Assembly: GCA_016342325.1 (NCBI GenBank)
Contig: JAEINR010000054.1
Location: 1 to 42,649, forward strand
Direction: 5' to 3'
From: Desulfobacterium sp.
GTDB lineage: Bacteria > Desulfobacterota > Desulfobacteria > Desulfobacterales > Desulfobacteraceae
DNA length: 42,649 bases
Part shown: piece after piece, positions 23,827 to 30,711 of the stretch
Layout: each line of letters starts with the position of its first letter
Position numbering within the stretch: position 1 is the first letter of the stretch
Made by a program: the position numbers and the translations under genes
Notes under the pieces: model-generated
What the model saw: the letters and a program-made list of their open reading frames with translations, nothing else
Told to the model about the DNA's origin: nothing
Databases searched by the model: none

Positions 23827-26800
23827 TTATTTGACAGCCCGGTGAAGGGCGCGGGTCAGGTCTGTCTCAACCTCTTCCATGAATGCATCCCATTCAAGGC
23901 CGAACTTGTAAAAGGCCATGGACGCCAGTTTCTTTGTTACGATGGCGTTTCGGTAGGCCTCCATCTCTGGGGAGTTGAGGATCTCCATGATCGCTCCATG
24001 GCCGAGGCGCTGGATCAACACCCCGGGGATGTAGTGTTCCATGATCTTTTGGACAAGGTCCTCGTCTTTAAGTATTGTGGAAATCTCCTGGTCAAGGTGG
24101 GCCTGGAGTTTGAAGATCTGTTCACTTGTTTTTTCGGAAAGATCAAACAGGGGAATGGCGGGGTCCCGCTCATGGATGTTTATGAGCATTTGGGTTTCCG
24201 CTGTTCCGTAGTCTGCCACAAGGGTTATGATGTCCTTGATCAGGGCGGATCTTGTCTTTGTATCGTTTAGCAGCTTTTCCTCATAATCCTCTCCAAAGAG
24301 AAAGCCGGTCAGCACTTCTGCAATGGAGCTTGAGAACACGCCTCCCTTGTTGGCCGTGGTGTCCTTGATATGCTTGATCCCGGTGGCAGTGGCAATGTGA
24401 CGTCGTGCCGGGTCATCAAAGAAGACATTGGCCCCCTCGACAATGAACCTGAGTTCGTTGAAGAGGGTGAGGAACGCTTTGACATTGCCCTGGTTGATGG
24501 TGTCCTTGAAACCGCCGCAGGGGATAAATGCCTGGATGTTTGCCTGTTCCATGAACCGGCGGTTGTCCGGTTCCGACAGAAAGGTGCGGTGGAACATGGC
24601 ACCGTCCTCCACAAAGGTACCGTCGGGCAGGGTGATTTTCTTTGCCGAGAGGGGCACCCTGAACCCTTCAGGACTCAGTTTGTCCTGGGGAAACGCAAGG
24701 GTATTTGCCCTGGGGGAGGAGTGGCGCATGAAGGCAAGCTTCATTAATTCCGTCCGGTCCAGTCCCTGGGGATCAAACAAGATGGAGCCCCCGTCGATGA
24801 TCAGGCAGATTTTTCCCTTATAACACTGGATCTGGTTGGCACCCAGATCCCCGTCAGGGCCGCCGGTCATCATCAGGTTGAGGTCTTCCTCCTTTTCTCC
24901 ATAATGGGCGATCAGGGTTCTGAAGGCGCTCATGATGCCGGTGGTGGTCATGCCGCTGGTGGTAATGCTCTTGCCGATCTGTTCATGGATGCTGTCCATG
25001 TCGGTTGTGACGGCAACGGAGTGACCGTTGATTTGAAGATCCGTACCCTGTTCTCCTTTTTCGATCAGGCCGAACAGGTCGCCGTTCTCCAGCAGTCCGT
25101 AGGTGTCGTGGGGAATGCCAAAGCTCTTGCCGGTGGTGATGGTGCGCCAGTATTTATACCCCCGCTCCTTTGCATGGAAGGACACACCATCCATCAACGG
25201 CGCTGTGCCCTCGTCCGGCCCGAAGAAGATCATCTCGGGCTTTCCATGGTAGTCGACAATGGCATCCTCCAAAAGCATGAGGTCCATGATCCCTTCGGTA
25301 TAGTCGTACAGGGCATCCCAGCTGTACCGTGAATAGAGGGCATGGGGCACGACCACGCCCTTGGATCCGCTTTCGCAGATATCCTTGTGCTTGAGCCGCT
25401 GGGCCTTGGGACCCAGGGCATAGTTCAATAGCACGGCATTGTCGAGCTCGGTGGCGTGGTTTGCCGGGGAGACCCGGATCAGCCGCAATCCGCCCCTTGC
25501 GATGTCGTTGGCCCGCAGATGGGTGCCCCGGGCGTAGTGGCCGTTGACAAAGAAGATGCCAAAGACAAATTGATCATATACCAGGGGATCGAGGATGGCG
25601 TTGTCAAATCGAAAGGCAAACGACCGTTTTTCCGGCTTGTAAAAATTGGTCTTCAGGGTGCAGGAGACAAGCTTGAACATGAACTTGAAGATGTCGTACC
25701 CCAGCTGCTGATCCATGAACCTTGAGGCGATGATCCGGTTGAAATCGTCGAACTGTTTAGCAAGCTCGGCCCCGGTGGGGCGGTTGGTTTGATCCGGGTT
25801 AAAGCGCCGGTCAAATAGATCGTACAGGATTTTTATGAGATCGGGATGGGCCTTGACCGTCTCCTGGATGAGGGTCGACCCGTAGGTGGATTTGTTGGAC
25901 CCGTGGAGCCGTTTGGTGAACGCATCCCTGTGATCCTTGCTGGTCAGGCTTTCAAGCACCGCCATGTCCGTTGCATTGTCCTGTTCCTTAAAGATGAACA
26001 TATGGGTGAAATCAACGGCATTTCCCGCAAACAGCATCTCATCAAAGGTCAGCTTTTCTTCAAGGTAGAGGGCGGTCACCCCGCTGATGCTAAAGGAGAG
26101 AAAGGCACAAAGGACGTTTGAGATTTCCGCTTCTTTTTTCCGTGAAATCTCTCCCAGGACATAGAGGGAACAGATGGATGAGGGCACGGCGGAGGTGGTT
26201 GAATAGGGTTCCCAATAGGCGCGCACCAGCACCAGGCCGTGATCGCTGAACAACTGTCTCAGGATGGGCAGCTGGGGGGAGTTGAAGTCGCTGTTGAACA
26301 TGAGGCGGGTTTCACCGGTTTCAGGCAGGTTGAACACCTCTATCAACGGGCTCACCGACTGTTCCGTGGCTGCAAGAAAGGTTTCATAGCGCCTTCGGGT
26401 GGCACCCGGGGTCGCGGTCAGGTCGCCGGCCAGGGCAAAGAGGTAGCGTGAATCCTTGAACTCCTCTTTTGTGTAGTCCCTGACCGTTTCCGGCCGGACG
26501 ATATAGGTGTAGTAATTGCTTTCCGGGCTGAAGTAATACTCCCGCCGGTGGCCGGATATCAAGTCCTCCAGCACCTTTTCCATGCTGTCCCGGGTTTTGC
26601 CGGTGGCAATCCGCACCCGCTGTACATCGCTGCCGCTTTCAAGGTCAAAATCAACGTGGGCCACCCGGTCATAGAGGGTTACCTTGCCGTTCTGCACCTT
26701 GATGCTGGTGGCGATGGAGGCCAACAGATGGGTTAAAGACGCTTTCTTGATGTTCTTGAAGAAGTAGTTGGGAAGGCCCAGGTCATTGAGAAGGATGCCG

Positions 26801-26958
26801 GCCGCCATGTTGATGGCGTTGGCTGTGATCAGGCCCTGGGAGGACAGATCAATGACCGCTTCATATAAAATACTGGGGTCAAGGTCAAGGTTTTTGGCAC
26901 TGTTGATGATCTCTGTTCCTTTTGGAACGGAATCTGAACGGTTGAAGGGAGTTTCCAT
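23827..26958 (-). CDS. Large (about 115 kDa class) NAD-dependent glutamate dehydrogenase
   Basis: A 1043-residue protein, much larger than the 450-residue hexameric enzymes and matching the 115-kDa NAD-GDH class. A long N-terminal regulatory part (1-440) precedes the catalytic core: HLRANDIARGGLRLIRVSP (about 480-498), ESGSKGVVVPH (about 529-539), PDEGTAPLMDG, the dinucleotide region GGPDGDLGANQIQ (about 699-711) and VEGANVFFDDPAR (about 840-852). It oxidises glutamate to 2-oxoglutarate and ammonia. Beside an aminotransferase and ALDH7 it would regenerate the amino acceptor and deliver NADH during amino-acid catabolism. ATG 26958 is preceded by AAGGAGAACCC. It is downstream of the ALDH7 gene on the same strand. 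Confidence 0.88.
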   Translation of the reverse strand: METPFNRSDSVPKGTEIINSAKNLDLDPSILYEAVIDLSSQGLITANAINMAAGILLNDLGLPNYFFKNIKKASLTHLLASIATSIKVQNGKVTLYDRVAHVDFDLESGSDVQRVRIATGKTRDSMEKVLEDLISGHRREYYFSPESNYYTYIVRPETVRDYTKEEFKDSRYLFALAGDLTATPGATRRRYETFLAATEQSVSPLIEVFNLPETGETRLMFNSDFNSPQLPILRQLFSDHGLVLVRAYWEPYSTTSAVPSSICSLYVLGEISRKKEAEISNVLCAFLSFSISGVTALYLEEKLTFDEMLFAGNAVDFTHMFIFKEQDNATDMAVLESLTSKDHRDAFTKRLHGSNKSTYGSTLIQETVKAHPDLIKILYDLFDRRFNPDQTNRPTGAELAKQFDDFNRIIASRFMDQQLGYDIFKFMFKLVSCTLKTNFYKPEKRSFAFRFDNAILDPLVYDQFVFGIFFVNGHYARGTHLRANDIARGGLRLIRVSPANHATELDNAVLLNYALGPKAQRLKHKDICESGSKGVVVPHALYSRYSWDALYDYTEGIMDLMLLEDAIVDYHGKPEMIFFGPDEGTAPLMDGVSFHAKERGYKYWRTITTGKSFGIPHDTYGLLENGDLFGLIEKGEQGTDLQINGHSVAVTTDMDSIHEQIGKSITTSGMTTTGIMSAFRTLIAHYGEKEEDLNLMMTGGPDGDLGANQIQCYKGKICLIIDGGSILFDPQGLDRTELMKLAFMRHSSPRANTLAFPQDKLSPEGFRVPLSAKKITLPDGTFVEDGAMFHRTFLSEPDNRRFMEQANIQAFIPCGGFKDTINQGNVKAFLTLFNELRFIVEGANVFFDDPARRHIATATGIKHIKDTTANKGGVFSSSIAEVLTGFLFGEDYEEKLLNDTKTRSALIKDIITLVADYGTAETQMLINIHERDPAIPLFDLSEKTSEQIFKLQAHLDQEISTILKDEDLVQKIMEHYIPGVLIQRLGHGAIMEILNSPEMEAYRNAIVTKKLASMAFYKFGLEWDAFMEEVETDLTRALHRAVK

Positions 26959-26973
26959 GGGTTCTCCTTAATT

Positions 26974-27080
26974 GGGGTCAGGCCTGGCTTATTGCCCTTT
27001 TTGCCACTCTTATCATGAACGATTGGTAAAAGCACAACAAAACAATCCTGACCCCGCCCACCACAGTTGATTAAATCAAC
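26974..27080 (-). promoter_or_regulatory. Inverted repeats between ALDH7 and glutamate dehydrogenase genes
   Basis: GGGGTCAGG (26974-26982) pairs with CCTGACCCC (27047-27055), enclosing 64 bases. Next to it lies the palindrome GTTGATTAAATCAAC (27066-27080; 7-bp arms around one A), ending at the ALDH7 stop codon. The palindrome resembles a regulator site and could give glutamate dehydrogenase its own promoter. The outer repeat could form a long hairpin in mRNA. Roles are inferred. Confidence 0.45.
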
Positions 27081-28612
27081 TAAATGTCAAACTTGATCCC
27101 CTGGGCAAGGGGGATGGTCTTTCCATAGTTGATGGTGTTTGTCTGTCTTCGCATATACCCTTTCCAGGCATCTGAACCGGATTCCCGGCCGCTGCCGGTC
27201 TCTTTTTCTCCACCAAAGGCCCCGCCGATTTCAGCACCCGAGGTGCCGATGTTCACGTTGGCGATGCCGCAGTCAGATCCCCAGTGGGAGAGAAAGGTCT
27301 CTGCCTCCTGGAGGTTGTCCGTGAAGATGGAGGAGGAGAGGCCCTGGACCACGTCGTTGTGGATGTCGATGGCATTTTCAACGTCGCCTGAATACTTGAT
27401 CAGGTAGAGGATGGGGGCAAAGGTCTCCTCCTGGACAATGGCGTAGCTGTTTTCGGCTTCGGCGATGGCCGGGGTCACGTAACACCCGGATTCAAACCCT
27501 TCGCCCTCGAGGACCTCACCGCCGGTGAGGATCTTGCCGCCCTCTTTTACAAGGGACTCAAGGGCGTTAAGGTAGTCTTTCACGGCACCCTTGTCGATGA
27601 GGGGACCCATGTGGTTGGCTTCATCAAGGGGCGTGCCGATCCTCACGGAGGCGTATGCCTTGACAAGGAGATCCTTGACCTTGTCGTAGATGGAGTCATG
27701 GAGAATCAGTCGCCGGGTGGTGGTGCACCGCTGGCCAGCTGTACCCACGGCGGAAAAGACAATGCCGGGAACAGCCATTTTGAGATTTGCTTTCGGGGTC
27801 ATGATGATGGCATTGTTGCCCCCGAGTTCCAGGATCGCTTTGCCGAACCGTTTGGCAATGAGCTCTGCCCCGTGGCGGCCCACCCGGGTGGAGCCTGTGA
27901 TGGAGATCAGGGGAAGCCTTGTGTCGTTGAGCATGGTCTCCCCAACGTCCGACCCCCGGCCGACGATCAGGGAGAAAAGGCCTTCGGGCAGATCGTTTGC
28001 CTCGATAACAGGCTTAAGGATGTTCTGAACGGCAATGGCGGTCAGGGGGGTCTTGGATGAGGGTTTCCAGATGTTGACATCTCCGCACACGGCCCCGATC
28101 ATGGCATTCCAGGCCCACACGGCCACGGGAAAGTTGAATGCGGAGATGATGGCCACGGGTCCCAGGGGATGGTACTGGTCATAGAGGCGGTGGTTTTCCC
28201 TTTCCGAATGGATGGTGGAGCCGTAGAGCTGGCGGGATTGTCCCACGGCAAAGTCACAGATATCGATCATCTCCTGTACTTCCCCCCATCCCTCCTGGAG
28301 GGATTTTCCCATTTCAGCGGAGACAAGGGCCCCCAGGGCCTCCTTGCTATCCCTCAGGGCGTTGCCGATCTGGCGGACAATCTCGCCCCGCTTGGGTGCC
28401 GGAACCTTTCTCCAGATCTTGAACGCGTCCTGTGACGTTGTAATTAATTTTTCATAATCGTCCTTGGAGGCAAGGTAGACCGAGGCCAAAAGTTTGCCGT
28501 CCGCCGGCGAAATTACATCAATTTCTCCCTGATCACAGGTGCTGTTCCAATTGAGGCCGGTTGATGACCCCTGATTTTTCTCTTTGATGCCAAGCGCTTC
28601 AAGAAATTTCAT
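27080..28612 (-). CDS. ALDH7/antiquitin-type aldehyde dehydrogenase (2-aminoadipate semialdehyde dehydrogenase)
   Basis: A 510-residue aldehyde dehydrogenase. Catalytic residues are E262 (LELGGNN) and C296 (GTAGQRCTTTR); the NAD-binding region includes GSTRVGRHG. The C-terminal part (TSGAEIGGAFGGEK, GRESGSDAWK, YMRR, INY, LAQGIKF) agrees nearly residue for residue with human ALDH7A1 (antiquitin). That family oxidises L-2-aminoadipate 6-semialdehyde to 2-aminoadipate in lysine catabolism, which fits the adjoining aminotransferase and glutaryl-CoA genes. It shares 4 bases with the end of the upstream Rrf2 regulator gene (28609-28612), so the two are co-translated. Betaine aldehyde or other semialdehydes are secondary possibilities. 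Confidence 0.88.
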   Translation of the reverse strand: MKFLEALGIKEKNQGSSTGLNWNSTCDQGEIDVISPADGKLLASVYLASKDDYEKLITTSQDAFKIWRKVPAPKRGEIVRQIGNALRDSKEALGALVSAEMGKSLQEGWGEVQEMIDICDFAVGQSRQLYGSTIHSERENHRLYDQYHPLGPVAIISAFNFPVAVWAWNAMIGAVCGDVNIWKPSSKTPLTAIAVQNILKPVIEANDLPEGLFSLIVGRGSDVGETMLNDTRLPLISITGSTRVGRHGAELIAKRFGKAILELGGNNAIIMTPKANLKMAVPGIVFSAVGTAGQRCTTTRRLILHDSIYDKVKDLLVKAYASVRIGTPLDEANHMGPLIDKGAVKDYLNALESLVKEGGKILTGGEVLEGEGFESGCYVTPAIAEAENSYAIVQEETFAPILYLIKYSGDVENAIDIHNDVVQGLSSSIFTDNLQEAETFLSHWGSDCGIANVNIGTSGAEIGGAFGGEKETGSGRESGSDAWKGYMRRQTNTINYGKTIPLAQGIKFDI

Positions 28613-29043
28613 TTAAGCTCCTTTGTATCTGAAATATGATTAATGATGTGGGACAGTTTGATCTTTTTCATTTTATCTTCAATCTCAACCTGGATTTCAC
28701 TGAAAAGATCCAGGAAGTAGTCGTTGACGATGGTGGTCTCCGCCACGGTGTTGTCCGGATTGGTGCTCACGTCCATATGAAACGCTTTTCTGTCTTCAAG
28801 GGCGCAGTAGATCTCCTGGAGATGGAGCTCTGAAGGTTCTTTTTCAAGTACAAACCCGCCGGAAGATCCCTGGATGGTTTTGAGGATGCCTTGTTTTGCA
28901 AGGGCGGAAAGATGGCGACGAAGCTTTGAGGCGTTGATACCGGTATCCGTGGATATCCTGGCGGAGTTCTGGGGTACAGGATGATGTTTGGCCAGGAAAC
29001 ATAGCGCCTTGACCGTGTTTGATAATTTGGATGATGCTGACAT
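28609..29043 (-). CDS. Rrf2-family regulator lacking cluster cysteines
   Basis: A 144-residue winged-helix protein of the Rrf2 type: KLSNTVKALCFLAKHHP (residues 6-22), ISTDTGINASKLRRHLSALA (recognition helix about 38-49), the wing TIQGSSGGFVLEK (about 56-68) and LHLQEIYCALE. Iron-sulfur sensing members carry three clustered cysteines near residues 90-105; here only C15 and C80 are present, so it probably senses a small molecule or acts without a cluster. It is divergent from the aminotransferase and overlaps the ALDH7 gene, making it the best candidate to bind the TCTAATCA operators at 16630 and 29221. That link is inference. Confidence 0.82.
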   Translation of the reverse strand: MSASSKLSNTVKALCFLAKHHPVPQNSARISTDTGINASKLRRHLSALAKQGILKTIQGSSGGFVLEKEPSELHLQEIYCALEDRKAFHMDVSTNPDNTVAETTIVNDYFLDLFSEIQVEIEDKMKKIKLSHIINHISDTKELK

Positions 29044-29061
29044 GGAAGCTCCTTTCTGTTT

Positions 29062-29080
29062 TGTTACAGTAAGGGTAACA
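29062..29080 (-). promoter_or_regulatory. Palindrome upstream of the Rrf2 gene
   Basis: TGTTAC and GTAACA (29062-29067, 29075-29080) are perfect 6-bp arms around a 7-base spacer, 19 bases before the Rrf2 start. Position and size suit an autoregulatory operator. It does not resemble the TCTAATCA sites, so it might be bound by a different protein. Confidence 0.45.
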
Positions 29081-29171
29081 TACGGAAGGAAATTTCAAAT
29101 TGCAACAGGTTTTTTATTTTTTTTCCCGGCTGAATCCAGGAGGGGGGCGGGGGTGAATAAATATTTATTTC

Positions 29172-29248
29172 GATTGAAATTTTCTCTTGACATCTGGATT
29201 TGCCCCCGGTAGATAACAAGAAATCTAATCAAATTTCTGATTAGATTT
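29172..29248 (+). promoter_or_regulatory. Promoter and TCTAATCA operator of the aminotransferase
   Basis: TTGACA (29187-29192), 17 bases, TAGATA (29210-29215), then after five bases a perfect palindrome: AAATCTAATCA (29221-29231), a 6-base spacer, TGATTAGATTT (29238-29248). Position just after the -10 suggests repression. Over 28 bases it matches the operator block at 16630-16657 at 24 positions, with identical promoter spacing. Confidence 0.78.
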
Positions 29249-29287
29249 GTATGGGCTCCGGCCATGTGACGTTGGAAAAAATACACT

Positions 29288-29332
29288 GTGGCAGCCATTG
29301 CCATGGAAACCCTAGAAAAGATGTTCAGGAGC
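29288..29332 (+). pseudogene. 45-base relic of the 2-oxoacid oxidoreductase beta-gamma gene 3' end
   Basis: These bases match 19076-19120, the last 15 codons of the beta-gamma gene, at 39 of 45 positions, including 26 identical bases at the start. The stop codon found in the intact gene is gone. The relic ends in AGGAG, which now serves as the ribosome site of the aminotransferase 6 bases downstream. Upstream similarity to the beta-gamma gene fades within about 25 bases and then joins the operator, so a deletion appears to have fused the ancestral promoter to the tail of the gene. Confidence 0.8.
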
Positions 29333-29337
29333 GGATC

Positions 29338-30651
29338 ATGTCCCAATTGACCGAATCATTGATTGAGCGAAAAAAAGAAAGCACCCCCAAGGCCCTGGCC
29401 AACCTGAATCCGATCTTCATAAAGGAGAGCCACGGGGCTGAGATCCTGGATGTGGAGGGTAACCGGTTCATCGATTTCACCTCGGGCATTGGGGTCAACA
29501 ATGTGGGCAACTCCCACCCGGCCGTTGTCAAGGCCATCAAGGCCCAGTCGGATAAGTTCCTCCACTCCTGCTTCCATGTGGTGATGTACGAAGACTATGT
29601 CACGCTTGCGGAAAAGCTGAACCAGCTGGTGCCCGTGGGGGGACCGGCCAAGACCATGTTTGCCAATTCCGGGGCCGAGGCCGTTGAAAATGCCGTCAAG
29701 ATCGCCCGGTGCCACACGAAAAAACGGTCGGTGATCTGCTTTGACAACGCCTTCCACGGCCGGACCATGCTCACCATGACCATGACCAGCAAGATACGGC
29801 CCAACAAGATGGACACGGGGGCCTGGGCCCCGGGCATCTTCAGGGTCCATTTTCCCTACTGCTTCCGCTGTCCCTGGAACCTTGAGAACCCCTCCTGCAA
29901 CATGTACTGCGGCAGCGAGTATTTTGAGCGCTATGTGTTCAAATACCAAGTGGATCCCGACGACACCGCAGCCATTATCCTGGAGCCTGTCCAGGGGGAG
30001 GGGGGATTCATTCCCGTTCCCCAAGGCTACCTTGACCAATTGAGACAGATCTGTGACAGCCATGGCATCGTCCTCATCTATGATGAAATCCAGTCCGGCT
30101 TTGGCCGCACGGCAAAGCTGTTTGCCGCCGATCATTTTGATGCAAAGCCCGATATCATCGTGAGCGCCAAATCCCTTGGCGGCGGCCTTCCCATTTCGGC
30201 TGTCACCGGGAAAACCGAGATCATGGATACCGAGAACCTTTCCGTGGGCGCCCTGGGAGGCACCTATGGGGGCAATCCCGTGGCCTGTGCCGCGGCCCTG
30301 GCCGTGCTCGAGGTGTTTGAAACAGAGAACCTTTTGGACAAGGCCCGCCAGCGGGGAGCGATCATCCGGGAACACTTCCAAGGGTTCAAGGAGCGGTTTG
30401 ATTTCATCGGGGATGTCCGGGGGCTCGGTGCCATGCAGGCCATGGAGATCGTGACAGACAGAAAAACCCTTCTGCCGGACGGTGAGCGTACCGGCCGGTT
30501 TGTGGCGGCGTGCCGGGACAAAGGGCTTTTAATCCTTTCCTGCGGAACCTTTAAGAACAACATACGAATGCTGGTTCCCCTAAGCGTGGATCTTGATCTT
30601 CTGGACGAGGGGCTTGCCATCATGGAGAGCGCCTTTATCCAAGTGTCCTGA
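29338..30651 (+). CDS. Class III (GABA/omega-amino acid) aminotransferase
   Basis: A 437-residue PLP enzyme of fold type I. Visible are ANSGAEAVENAVKIAR (phosphate site, 109-124), FHGRTMLTM, EPVQGEGG (216-223), D249 (IYDEIQSGFGR, pyridine N contact) and the Schiff-base lysine K278 (SAKSLGGGLP). A cysteine-rich insert, PYCFRCPW with two more Cys near 187-191, resembles archaeal-type omega-aminotransferases. Context suggests lysine 6-aminotransferase or an enzyme of the 2-aminoadipate step; 4-aminobutyrate or 5-aminovalerate activity cannot be excluded. ATG 29338 is preferred over an upstream in-frame ATG because AGGAG lies 6 bases before it and homology begins here. A decayed second copy lies at 19126-19209. 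Confidence 0.88.
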   Translation: MSQLTESLIERKKESTPKALANLNPIFIKESHGAEILDVEGNRFIDFTSGIGVNNVGNSHPAVVKAIKAQSDKFLHSCFHVVMYEDYVTLAEKLNQLVPVGGPAKTMFANSGAEAVENAVKIARCHTKKRSVICFDNAFHGRTMLTMTMTSKIRPNKMDTGAWAPGIFRVHFPYCFRCPWNLENPSCNMYCGSEYFERYVFKYQVDPDDTAAIILEPVQGEGGFIPVPQGYLDQLRQICDSHGIVLIYDEIQSGFGRTAKLFAADHFDAKPDIIVSAKSLGGGLPISAVTGKTEIMDTENLSVGALGGTYGGNPVACAAALAVLEVFETENLLDKARQRGAIIREHFQGFKERFDFIGDVRGLGAMQAMEIVTDRKTLLPDGERTGRFVAACRDKGLLILSCGTFKNNIRMLVPLSVDLDLLDEGLAIMESAFIQVS

Positions 30652-30711
30652 CACGGTGACGCTTAACGGTGCAAACAATAGTGGCTTTAAGATTCTTAAA
30701 AAGGAGGAACA
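30647..30711 (+). repeat. Duplicated downstream leader, copy B
   Basis: CCTGACACGGTGA (30647-30659) includes the aminotransferase stop codon and is identical to 19205-19217. Similarity continues patchily (TTAA, CAA.CAATAG, A-rich ribosome region) to the citrate synthase start. It defines the right boundary of the duplicated unit. Confidence 0.7.
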
